Positions 17,271 through 23,499 of a stretch of DNA of 23,549 nucleotides are shown here, piece after piece; positions within the stretch are counted from its first letter, which is position 1; each line of letters opens with the position of its first letter. A program made the position numbers and the translations under genes. This DNA comes from an uncultured Peptoniphilus sp. (GTDB lineage: Bacteria; Bacillota; Clostridia; Tissierellales; Peptoniphilaceae), in NCBI RefSeq assembly GCF_946222045.1, contig NZ_CAMILN010000028.1:1-23549 (forward strand). The letters are read 5' to 3'. The notes under the pieces are model-generated. The model worked only from the letters and a program-made list of their open reading frames with translations, made no database searches and was not told the origin of the DNA.

Positions 17271-18557
17271 ATGACAGTATACGATAACTTATTTAAAGAA
17301 AAATATAATATAGATCCGAAAATAATTACATTTGTAAATAGTATAGAGGATAAACTTCAAGATAGATTTAAGGAGTTTAGCGACATAGCTCAATACAATC
17401 AGGTGAAAATTTTAAAAGCTATGCAAGAAGAAGGATTAAAGGCAACAGACTTCAATTGGACTACAGGATATGGATATGGTGATATAGGAAGAGACAAGGT
17501 GGAGTCTATATACACTAGGATTTTTAATGTTGAAGATAGTCTTGTTAGATCTAATATTGTTTCAGGTACTCATGCCATTACCCTTGCAATTAAGTCTGTA
17601 TTAAAACCAGGTGATCACTTTTTATCAGTAACTTCAACACCTTATGATACTTTACAAAAGGTGATAGGACTTAGAGGTGATAGTCCAGACTCTTTAATTA
17701 ATACTGGATATGAATATTCTGAAGTACCTTTAGTAGATAATATGATAGATGTGGATAGTATAAAAGATTATATTCAGGACAATACAAGTCTTGTTATAAT
17801 GCAAAGGTCAACTGGTTATTCCAACAGAAGAGCTTTTACAATTTCTGAACTTAAGGAAGCAGTAGATGAAGTTAAAAAAATTAACAATAATATAAAAATA
17901 TTCGTAGATAATTGTTATGGAGAATTTACAGAATTAATCGAACCAAGTGAAATTGGAATTGATATTATGGCAGGATCTTTGATAAAAAATCCTGGTGGAG
18001 GAATTTGTTATACAGGTGGGTATGTTGCTGGCAGGCAAGAGCTTGTTGAAAGGGCAGCAAATTTTTTAACTGCACCGGGAATAGGTAAAGACTGTGGCTT
18101 AACTTTTGGTATGACAAGGCAAATACTTCAGGGACTATTTATGTCACCAAAAATTGTTGAAGATGCGATAAGGGGTGCAACACTATTTTCGAGATCCTTT
18201 GAAGAGCTAGGCTTTATTACCATACCTTCTAGCACGGACCCAAGAAGTGATATTGTTACGGCAATTGAGTTACAAAAACCAGAAATTCTTGAAATATTTT
18301 GTAAATATATTCAATTTTCTTCTCCAGTAGACTCAGAATTCACACCAATCCCTTGGGATATGCCAGGCTATGATGATCAGGTAATAATGGCAGCAGGCGA
18401 CTTTATAGAAGGCTCATCCATTGAACTATCGGCAGATGGACCAATGAGAGAGCCTTATTATGTATATTTCCAAGGAGGACTTTCTTACTATCACATAAAG
18501 TTTTCTCTTATAAATTTATTAAATGCTCTTTACAAAGAAGGTTTAATAAGTATTTAA
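17271..18557 (+). CDS. PLP-dependent methionine gamma-lyase-family protein (YnbB / aluminium-resistance type)
   Basis: The 428-residue protein belongs to the COG4100 family of fold-type I PLP enzymes related to cystathionine beta-lyase and methionine gamma-lyase. The Schiff-base lysine is K239 in SLIKNPGGG. Other signatures are SGTHAI near 99, QRSTGYSNRR near 179, and VDNCYGEFTE near 215. The physiological substrate is not established for this family; the aluminium-resistance name is historical. AGGAG (17261-17265) precedes the ATG at 17271. The position downstream of miaA matches Bacillus, where ynbB lies near miaA and hfq, and it is the last gene before a terminator at 18633. Confidence 0.85.
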   Translation: MTVYDNLFKEKYNIDPKIITFVNSIEDKLQDRFKEFSDIAQYNQVKILKAMQEEGLKATDFNWTTGYGYGDIGRDKVESIYTRIFNVEDSLVRSNIVSGTHAITLAIKSVLKPGDHFLSVTSTPYDTLQKVIGLRGDSPDSLINTGYEYSEVPLVDNMIDVDSIKDYIQDNTSLVIMQRSTGYSNRRAFTISELKEAVDEVKKINNNIKIFVDNCYGEFTELIEPSEIGIDIMAGSLIKNPGGGICYTGGYVAGRQELVERAANFLTAPGIGKDCGLTFGMTRQILQGLFMSPKIVEDAIRGATLFSRSFEELGFITIPSSTDPRSDIVTAIELQKPEILEIFCKYIQFSSPVDSEFTPIPWDMPGYDDQVIMAAGDFIEGSSIELSADGPMREPYYVYFQGGLSYYHIKFSLINLLNALYKEGLISI

Positions 18558-18632
18558 TCAAATATAATGATTATTAGATAAATATATTCTTTCTTAAAAT
18601 ACTTTTAGTTGGATAAAATTCAATCATCAAAT

Positions 18633-18661
18633 AAGAATAGGTAAAATGCCTATTCTTTTTT
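18633..18661 (+). terminator. Intrinsic terminator of the miaB-to-ynbB operon
   Basis: The stem AAGAATAGG (18633-18641) pairs with CCTATTCTT (18649-18657), with a 7-base loop and six T at 18656-18661. It lies 75 bases after the last stop codon. Confidence 0.8.
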
Positions 18662-18930
18662 AATCTGATTTTACTTTTAATTTTCACTTATTTGATTAAT
18701 CTCAACTGGATAATATTAAGTATGAATAAAATATGTAATATTCCATAAAATTCAATGTAGTCAACAAGGAATAGGACCAAATTAGAAGAGGTCTATTTAC
18801 TATAAAAAATAGGACCAAATATATATCATCAGTAAATAATTATGTAAAAAGATAAAAGAGAATTTGAAATTACAATCAATCTATATTTAAGTGAAATTGA
18901 AATTTCATAATATTTTTTAATATAAAGACA
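18662..18930. other. Gene-free, AT-rich spacer
   Basis: No open frame with a credible ribosome-binding site is visible on either strand. The stretch holds a 13-base direct repeat (18770-18782 and 18808-18820), a perfect 7-bp inverted repeat TGAAATT-GA-AATTTCA (18892-18907), and a promoter-like pair TTGAAA-18-TATAAA (18897-18926) just before the terminator hairpin at 18935. A 12-base sequence at 18613-18624 recurs at 18745-18756. I see no tRNA-like, IS-like or CRISPR structure. It could hold a small RNA or be decayed DNA. Confidence 0.5.
18770..18820. repeat. 13-base direct repeat, two copies 38 bp apart
   Basis: AATAGGACCAAAT occurs at 18770-18782 and again at 18808-18820. A partial inverted form (GGTCTATT, 18790-18797) lies between them. 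GGACC is unusual in this AT-rich spacer, so the pair is unlikely to be simple low-complexity sequence. No function is assigned. Confidence 0.6.
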
Positions 18931-18934
18931 AGGA

Positions 18935-18977
18935 AATCCCCTCTATCCGGATGTGGAAAGAGGGGATTATTTTTTTT
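18935..18977. terminator. Hairpin at the 3' end of lexA, possibly bidirectional
   Basis: A 10-bp stem AATCCCCTCT (18935-18944) / AGAGGGGATT (18959-18968) encloses a 14-base loop that contains the small palindrome ATCCGGAT. The best T-tract (18970-18977) follows on the plus strand. On the minus strand, the lexA direction, the stem is followed by TTCCTTGTCTTT. By position it ends lexA transcription; by T-tract it would work better for a plus transcript, although no gene precedes it on that strand. Confidence 0.65.
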
Positions 18978-18984
18978 AATATAT

Positions 18985-19605
18985 TTAATTAAATCTTCTG
19001 TAAAGTCCAACTATTTTACCTAATATATCAATATTATCAAAGTATAGAGGTTCCATTGTATCATTTTCAGGTTGCAGTCTAAATCTATTTTCTTCCTTGT
19101 AGTAAGTTTTAATTGTAGCTTCATCTTCTATTAAAGCCAAGACTTTTTCCCCATTAGAGGCACAATTTGTTTTTTCAATAATTACATAATCACCATCAAA
19201 AATCCCAACATTTATCATACTTTCTCCAGAAACTTTTAATATAAAAAGCTCCTTATCAGAAACAAACTCTACAGGTAATGGCATAGTATCTTCGATGTTT
19301 TGAACAGCAAGTATTGGAGCACCGGCAGTAACCTTGCCAACTACAGGAACATCAACAGTTTTCTTTTTAAGCATCAAGATATCATCATCTTGTGGAACAA
19401 TTTCAATTGCTCTAGTTTTTGATGCATCCTTTCTTATATAGTTAGTAGATTCTAATTTTTCAAGGGCGTAGTAAACAGTTGAAGTTGATTTTATATTACA
19501 GCCAGCACAAATTTCACGAACAGTAGGTGGGTAGGATTTTGATTCGATAAATCTTTTAATAAAAAATAAAATTTCAAGTTCTCTTTGGTTTAAATCATCG
19601 TACAT
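18985..19605 (-). CDS. lexA: SOS-response repressor LexA
   Basis: LexA represses SOS genes and cleaves itself when bound to RecA filaments. The 206-residue protein has an N-terminal winged helix-turn-helix (1-68) and a C-terminal S24 peptidase domain. The cleavage bond is Ala94-Gly95 (VTAGAP), and the catalytic pair is Ser129 (SGESM) and Lys166 (ATIKTY), so it should be active. The recognition helix reads STSTVYYALEKLE (40-52), whereas Bacillus LexA, as I recall it, has HGH where this has YYA. AGGAGG (19617-19612) gives the ATG at 19605. It is divergent from a LysM gene, as lexA is from yneA in Bacillus, and probably autoregulated. Confidence 0.97.
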   Translation of the reverse strand: MYDDLNQRELEILFFIKRFIESKSYPPTVREICAGCNIKSTSTVYYALEKLESTNYIRKDASKTRAIEIVPQDDDILMLKKKTVDVPVVGKVTAGAPILAVQNIEDTMPLPVEFVSDKELFILKVSGESMINVGIFDGDYVIIEKTNCASNGEKVLALIEDEATIKTYYKEENRFRLQPENDTMEPLYFDNIDILGKIVGLYRRFN

Positions 19606-19633
19606 GGATTTACCTCCTAATTTTTATAAATAT

Positions 19634-19662
19634 ATAATATCACATTTGAACAAGCATTTCAA
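19634..19662 (-). promoter_or_regulatory. Predicted lexA promoter
   Basis: On the minus strand, TTGAAA (19662-19657), a 17-bp spacer and TATTAT (19639-19634) preceded by TGA as an extended -10. The predicted +1 is near 19627. An inverted repeat TTTGAA-N7-TTCAAA (19645-19663) lies over the spacer and -35, and an AAC-N4-GTT palindrome (19662-19671) touches the upstream edge of the -35. Confidence 0.6.
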
Positions 19663-19671
19663 ACTTTGGTT
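19662..19671. promoter_or_regulatory. Candidate LexA operator 1 (AAC-N4-GTT), lexA side
   Basis: AACTTTGGTT is an AAC-N4-GTT palindrome, extended to AAAC/GTTT at 19661-19672. It has the core of the Firmicute GAAC-N4-GTTC box without the outer G and C. It borders the lexA -35. Binding by LexA is inferred. Confidence 0.4.
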
Positions 19672-19678
19672 TAAAAAC

Positions 19679-19710
19679 TTTGTTCTTTTATATTGACAAA
19701 AAAGAACAAA
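19679..19710. repeat. Inverted repeat with 11-bp arms around the LysM-gene -35
   Basis: TTTGTTCTTTT (19679-19689) and AAAAGAACAAA (19700-19710) are perfect inverted arms with a 10-bp gap that holds most of the TTGACA -35. The right arm continues into a second inverted repeat, AACAAATG-N6-CATTTGTT (19705-19726). This could be an operator. As RNA it would lie upstream of the predicted +1, so it is not a leader hairpin. Confidence 0.6.
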
Positions 19711-19721
19711 TGATATAACAT
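19693..19721 (+). promoter_or_regulatory. Predicted promoter of the LysM (YneA-like) gene
   Basis: A perfect -35, TTGACA (19693-19698), is followed after 17 bp by TAACAT (19716-19721). Alternatively the -10 is the extended TGATATAAC (TATAAC at 19714-19719) with a 15-bp spacer. The -10 is covered by the inverted repeat 19705-19726 and by an AAC-N4-GTT palindrome, so a repressor bound here would block RNA polymerase. Confidence 0.65.
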
Positions 19722-19726
19722 TTGTT
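19717..19726. promoter_or_regulatory. Candidate LexA operator 2 (AAC-N4-GTT), on the LysM-gene -10
   Basis: AACATTTGTT matches the inner six bases of GAAC-N4-GTTC; the outer positions are T and T. It is also the right arm of the inverted repeat 19705-19726 and overlaps the predicted -10. This is the best-placed operator candidate for SOS control of the LysM gene. Confidence 0.45.
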
Positions 19727-19767
19727 TAGAACTTATATTTAATACAGGTGTTTGATACAAAGGTTTA

Positions 19768-19777
19768 AACTATCGTT
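19768..19777. promoter_or_regulatory. Candidate LexA operator 3 (AAC-N4-GTT), in the LysM-gene leader
   Basis: AACTATCGTT lies 22 bases before the LysM-gene ATG, downstream of the predicted +1, where a bound repressor could act as a roadblock. It has the same AAC-N4-GTT core as the other two sites. Confidence 0.35.
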
Positions 19778-19798
19778 AATATTTTATGAGGTGATTAT

Positions 19799-20095
19799 AT
19801 GAGACGTACTATAGTAATTAAAAAACAAAAAGTTCTTTTCTTTCTTTTACTAATTTTTATTTTTAATTCTGGATTAGTAGTAAAGAACGAATCAGAATTG
19901 GAATTTAAAGACAAAGAAATTGTCTATGATGTATACACAGTAAAGAGGGGAGATACTATTTGGACTATATCCGAAAATTATGAATATAAAAATAAAATGA
20001 GATTTGTAATGGACATAGAGAAAGCAAATAGTATTTCATCATATGATATAAAGCCAGGATACAAGCTAGCAATTCCTATTTATAAAAGTAAATAG
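19799..20095 (+). CDS. YneA-like small membrane-anchored LysM protein, probable SOS cell-division inhibitor
   Basis: The 98-residue protein has a basic N-terminus, one membrane helix (about 13-28), a short linker and a single LysM domain (about 45-95; VYTVKRGDTIWTISENY then KPGYKLAIPIY). Size, topology and the divergent position beside lexA match YneA of Bacillus and its relatives, which delay septation during DNA damage and are repressed by LexA. Sequence identity in this fast-evolving family is usually low, so the call rests on architecture and context. GAGGTGAT (19788-19795) supports the ATG at 19799. No clear terminator follows before the rny promoter. An unrelated cell-wall-binding LysM protein is the main alternative. 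Confidence 0.75.
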   Translation: MRRTIVIKKQKVLFFLLLIFIFNSGLVVKNESELEFKDKEIVYDVYTVKRGDTIWTISENYEYKNKMRFVMDIEKANSISSYDIKPGYKLAIPIYKSK

Positions 20096-20122
20096 ATTGA
20101 GCCATTGGACACGCTTTTCTGT

Positions 20123-20151
20123 TTGACTTATGCTTTTAAAAGATATACAAT
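20123..20151 (+). promoter_or_regulatory. Sigma-A-type promoter for rny
   Basis: TTGACT (20123-20128), a 17-bp spacer and TACAAT (20146-20151). The predicted +1 is about 20158, which falls at the base of the hairpin at 20156-20174. Confidence 0.7.
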
Positions 20152-20155
20152 TATT

Positions 20156-20174
20156 TTAAGGCTTTCTGCCTTAA
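20156..20174 (+). promoter_or_regulatory. Hairpin at the predicted 5' end of the rny mRNA
   Basis: TTAAGGC (20156-20162), loop TTTCT, GCCTTAA (20168-20174). The following bases (TTATGATTTT) are a weak T-tract, so as a terminator for the LysM gene it would be poor. Since it starts about where transcription from the promoter at 20123-20151 should begin, it is more likely a 5'-terminal leader hairpin. Confidence 0.5.
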
Positions 20175-20209
20175 TTATGATTTTAAAACTTGAAACATGA
20201 AAACTAAAT

Positions 20210-20217
20210 AGGAGGTG
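20210..20217 (+). promoter_or_regulatory. rny: Ribosome-binding site that decides the rny start
   Basis: AGGAGGTG ends 6 bases before the ATG at 20224. An in-frame GTG at 20215 lies inside this site and so cannot be the start that uses it. Confidence 0.85.
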
Positions 20218-20223
20218 TGTAGA

Positions 20224-21759
20224 ATGGGTTTTAGTACTTTAATATCTATTATAATCGGTATTATTGGCTTAGCTGTTGGCTATGCTATTAGAAAATATAT
20301 TTCTGAAGGTAAACTTAAAAATGCTGAAGAATTATCTAAAAAGATAATATACGATGCTGAAAATCAAGCACAAACACAAAAGAAAATGTTGCTTGTTGAA
20401 GCTAAAGAAGAGATTCAAAAGTTAAGATCTGAACAAGAAAATGAAGCTAAATTAAGAAGAGCTGAAATTAAGGAATTAGAAGATAGAGTTTTATCCAAAG
20501 AACGCCAATTAGATAAGAAATCTTCTCAAGTTGAAAGAAAAGATGAAAAACTTAGCAAGAAATTAGAAGGTCTAAGAGAAAAAGAAGACCAAGCTGATGA
20601 ACTTGTAAAGCAAAGAGAAGAGGAACTTCAAAAGGTTGCTGGTCTTACAAAGGACGAGGGTAAAGAAATTCTTTTAAATGAACTTAAAAAAGAAATAACT
20701 AATGAATCTGCACTTATTATTAAAGAAAATGAAAATAGGATCAAAGAAGAATCAGGAAAATACGCTAGAAACGTTATTGCGCAAGCAATACAAAGATGTG
20801 CAGCTGATCAAGTTGCAGAGTCTACTGTAGCAGTTGTTAATCTTCCAAATGATGAAATGAAGGGAAGAATAATAGGACGTGAAGGTAGAAACATCAGAGC
20901 TATTGAATCAATAACTGGAGTTGATTTAATTATTGACGATACTCCAGAAGCTGTAGTTTTATCTTGTTTTGATCCAATAAGAAGAGAGATTGCAAGAGTA
21001 GCTCTTGAAAAGCTAGTTAACGATGGTAGAATTCATCCAACTAAGATTGAAGAAACTGTTGAAAAAGCTAAGAATGAAGTAGAAACTATCATCAAAGAAT
21101 CTGGTGAACAGGCAGCTTATGATGCTGGAGTTCATGGTCTTCATCCAGAAATTATTAAATATTTAGGTAGACTTAAATATAGAACTAGTTATGGACAAAA
21201 TAACCTTAAGCATTCAGTTGAAGTTTCTGAGATTGCTGGTATTCTTGCAGGTGAAATTGGCGCTGATGTTAAGCTTGCTAAAAGAGGTGGATTACTTCAC
21301 GACTTAGGTAAGTCTGTTGATAGGAATCTAGATGCTCCACATGTTGATGTTGGGGTTGAAATTGCAAGAAAGTATCACGAGTCAGAATTTGTTATAAATG
21401 CAATTCAGTCTCACCATGGTGATGTTGAACCAAACTGTGTTGAATCAGTATTAGTTCAAGCAGCAGATGCAATATCTGCAGCAAGACCAGGAGCTAGACG
21501 TGAAACAGTAGAATCCTATATCCAAAGATTGGAAAAACTTGAAGAAATTGCAAATGAATTTGACGGAATTGAAAAATCCTATGCTGTTCAAGCTGGACGT
21601 GAAATTCGTATAATTGTAAAACCTGAAAAAATATCTGAAGCAGAGATTACTATCACTGCTAGAGAGATTGTTAAGAGAATAGAAGCAGAGCTAGATTTCC
21701 CAGGACAAATTAAAGTAAATGTCATAAGAGAAACTAGGGCTGTTGAATACGCTAAATAA
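20224..21759 (+). CDS. rny: Ribonuclease Y
   Basis: RNase Y is the membrane-bound endonuclease that starts much mRNA decay in Firmicutes. The 511-residue protein has an N-terminal membrane helix (about 4-22) and a long charged coiled coil (about 28-165). A KH domain follows (about 200-265, with GRIIGREGRNIRAIE), then the HD phosphohydrolase domain (about 330-425, with LLHDLGKS and SHHGD) and a C-terminal domain. The start is ATG 20224, because the upstream in-frame GTG (20215) overlaps the AGGAGGTG site. The Bacillus enzyme is of similar length (about 520). It has its own promoter and leader hairpin and is followed by a strong terminator. Confidence 0.97.
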   Translation: MGFSTLISIIIGIIGLAVGYAIRKYISEGKLKNAEELSKKIIYDAENQAQTQKKMLLVEAKEEIQKLRSEQENEAKLRRAEIKELEDRVLSKERQLDKKSSQVERKDEKLSKKLEGLREKEDQADELVKQREEELQKVAGLTKDEGKEILLNELKKEITNESALIIKENENRIKEESGKYARNVIAQAIQRCAADQVAESTVAVVNLPNDEMKGRIIGREGRNIRAIESITGVDLIIDDTPEAVVLSCFDPIRREIARVALEKLVNDGRIHPTKIEETVEKAKNEVETIIKESGEQAAYDAGVHGLHPEIIKYLGRLKYRTSYGQNNLKHSVEVSEIAGILAGEIGADVKLAKRGGLLHDLGKSVDRNLDAPHVDVGVEIARKYHESEFVINAIQSHHGDVEPNCVESVLVQAADAISAARPGARRETVESYIQRLEKLEEIANEFDGIEKSYAVQAGREIRIIVKPEKISEAEITITAREIVKRIEAELDFPGQIKVNVIRETRAVEYAK

Positions 21760-21764
21760 TTAAG

Positions 21765-21788
21765 AACCTGACTTTTGTCAGGTTTTTT
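21765..21788 (+). terminator. Intrinsic terminator of rny
   Basis: A perfect 8-bp stem AACCTGAC (21765-21772) / GTCAGGTT (21777-21784), loop TTTT, followed by TTTT at 21785-21788 (six T from 21783). It begins 5 bases after the rny stop. Confidence 0.88.
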
Positions 21789-21808
21789 ATTTTATAGGGG
21801 GTGATAGC

Positions 21809-22807
21809 TTGATAAATTCAAACTTAATTGATGATTTTTTAGATTACATGAAATCAACTAAGGGAGCTTCTGATAATACTGTAAAAGAGTACTATTATGA
21901 TCTTAGAATGTTTGTAAGGTTTATAAAGAGAAGAAAGGGTCTTGTAGATTCAAAGGTTGATTTTGACGATATAACTATTGAAGACATTAGTCCTGAACTT
22001 TTGGAAAGTGTAACAAAACAAGATGTCTATGCTTATAATGCTTTCTTGGAAAGAGAAAGGAAGATATCTAATAGGTCCAAGTTTAGAAAAATCTCTTCAA
22101 TTAGGAGTTTTTATAACTATCTCCATGCAAAGATTGATATAATAAAAATTAATCCTGTTATAGATATAGATATGCCCAAGGTGGAAAAGACTCTTCCAGT
22201 TTATTTAACTTTAGATCAAAGTTTAAATTTATTAAGAACAATTGAAGAATCTAAGAGTAAGCCTCTCTATAAAAAAAGAGATTATGCTATAGTTACTTTG
22301 TTTTTAAACTGTGGAATGAGACTTTCGGAACTAGCAGGTATAAATATCTCTCATTTACAAGAAGATAATACTCTAAAAGTTATTGGAAAGGGTAACAAGG
22401 AAAGAGTTATTTATTTAAATGAAGCTTCAATTTATGCTATTGAAGAATATTTAAAAGTACGTCCTCAAATTAAGGATGACGCTTTATTCTTGTCAATGAG
22501 ACAACAAAGAATGAGTAATAGGTCTATTCAACATATGATAGAAAAGCATATGAGAAATTCTGGATTGGACACTAAAAAGTATTCTGTCCATAAGCTTAGA
22601 CATACTGCAGCTACGCTTTTATATGAATATGGAAATGCTGATATTAGATCACTTCAAGAAATTTTGGGACATGAGTCTGTAAACACTACTGAGATATACA
22701 CCCATGTTAACAAAGAAGCTTTGCGAAAAATGGTGGCATCAAACCCTCTTTCAAATTTAGATTTAAAAACTAATGCTTCAAAAGACAAAGAAGAGAATAA
22801 TCAATAA
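21809..22807 (+). CDS. Tyrosine recombinase of the XerC/XerD type
   Basis: The 332-residue protein has an N-terminal SAM-like, core-binding domain (about 5-115) and a catalytic domain with the full tyrosine-recombinase set: R171 (GMRLSEL), K194 (GKGNKER), H261 and R264 (HKLRH), H288 (LGHES) and nucleophile Y297 (IYTHVN). There is no phage, transposon or attachment-like sequence beside it, so chromosome-dimer resolution at dif is the likely role. I cannot tell XerC from XerD or rule out another integrase. The start is TTG at 21809 after GGGGGTGAT (21797-21805). Only 49 bases separate it from rny, filled mostly by the rny terminator, and no separate promoter is evident. Confidence 0.85.
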   Translation: MINSNLIDDFLDYMKSTKGASDNTVKEYYYDLRMFVRFIKRRKGLVDSKVDFDDITIEDISPELLESVTKQDVYAYNAFLERERKISNRSKFRKISSIRSFYNYLHAKIDIIKINPVIDIDMPKVEKTLPVYLTLDQSLNLLRTIEESKSKPLYKKRDYAIVTLFLNCGMRLSELAGINISHLQEDNTLKVIGKGNKERVIYLNEASIYAIEEYLKVRPQIKDDALFLSMRQQRMSNRSIQHMIEKHMRNSGLDTKKYSVHKLRHTAATLLYEYGNADIRSLQEILGHESVNTTEIYTHVNKEALRKMVASNPLSNLDLKTNASKDKEENNQ

Positions 22808-22819
22808 AAAGGAGATTTT

Positions 22820-23482
22820 ATGAAAAATATTAAGAAATTATTAGGAATTGGAATTATGTCCACAGTTTTAAGTACATCTGTTTTTGCAGCTGGTAATTTA
22901 CCTAAAGAAGCAGCTGATAAGGATATAAATATTTATATTAATGATAGTATACAAAATATACCTGGAGATATGGGTAGTGCATATCTTGACAAGACTAACG
23001 ATAGGGTAATGGTGCCGGTTAGATATATAACAGAAAACCTAGGCGCCAATATAAACTTTTATCAAAGAAAGGAAACTAAAACTAGTGGTATTTTGATAGG
23101 GGCCATAGATGTTCTAGTTGAACTGGATATAGATTCAAATAAGGCGAAGGTAAATCATGGAGGAAAGGACAGTATAGTAAATTTAGATTCTCCTGCAATA
23201 CTTTATGATGGAAGGACTTATGTACCTATAAGATTTATTTCAGAAACTTTAGGGTTAGATGTAGAATGGAAGAATGATTCAGTTTATATATCTGGGAATT
23301 TTAAAACTAAGGGAAAGAGATATAATTATGAAGATGATAATAGAGAAATAGATAAAAAGAATGATGAATTAAAAGAATTTTCCAAGGAAGAACCTAAGGA
23401 TTTAAAAAATATAAAAGATTTAAATGATTTAAAATCAGAATCTAGTACATCTAGGAACGAAAAATCCCTGTTTGATTTTTAA
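22820..23482 (+). CDS. Secreted stalk-domain (copper amine oxidase N-terminal domain) protein
   Basis: The 220-residue protein has a classical signal peptide (basic start, hydrophobic core, VFAAG near residue 24). A stalk domain of the copper-amine-oxidase N-terminal type follows, with two related repeats: RVMVPVRYITENLGANI (about 64-80) and RTYVPIRFISETLGLDVEW (about 134-152). The last 50 residues are very rich in Lys, Glu and Asp with repeated LKxxKDL patterns. No catalytic amine-oxidase domain is present, so it is a small exported, probably cell-surface or wall-associated, protein. AAAGGAG (22808-22814) gives the ATG at 22820. It lies 12 bases after the recombinase gene and probably shares its transcript. 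Its function is unknown. Confidence 0.85.
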   Translation: MKNIKKLLGIGIMSTVLSTSVFAAGNLPKEAADKDINIYINDSIQNIPGDMGSAYLDKTNDRVMVPVRYITENLGANINFYQRKETKTSGILIGAIDVLVELDIDSNKAKVNHGGKDSIVNLDSPAILYDGRTYVPIRFISETLGLDVEWKNDSVYISGNFKTKGKRYNYEDDNREIDKKNDELKEFSKEEPKDLKNIKDLNDLKSESSTSRNEKSLFDF

Positions 23483-23499
23483 AAATAACTCAATATTAT
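23472..23499 (+). promoter_or_regulatory. Possible promoter for the next, off-window gene
   Basis: TTGATT (23472-23477), a 16-bp spacer and TATTAT (23494-23499). It overlaps the last codons of the stalk-domain gene. The region is AT-rich, so this may be chance. Confidence 0.35.

Noticed and set aside
18692..18716. Promoter in the gene-free spacer (TTGATT with TAATAT)
   Set aside because: The spacer would be only 13 bp, too short for a sigma-A promoter.
19606..19798. Classical LexA box GAAC-N4-GTTC
   Set aside because: I looked through the intergenic region: GAAC occurs at 19648, 19704 and 19729, but none has GTTC four bases later.
20156..20174. Reading the rny leader hairpin as the LysM-gene terminator
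   Set aside because: The T-tract is weak and a strong promoter lies directly upstream with +1 at the hairpin base, so a leader role fits better, though not certainly.
20177..20211. Short leader open frames before rny (7 codons at 20177-20200 and 4 codons at 20197-20211)
   Set aside because: Neither has a ribosome-binding site, and frames this short are expected by chance in an AT-rich leader.
21809..22807. Recombinase as the integrase of a mobile element
   Set aside because: No tRNA, attachment-like repeats, excisionase, phage or conjugation genes lie nearby, and the flanking genes are housekeeping or ordinary surface genes.
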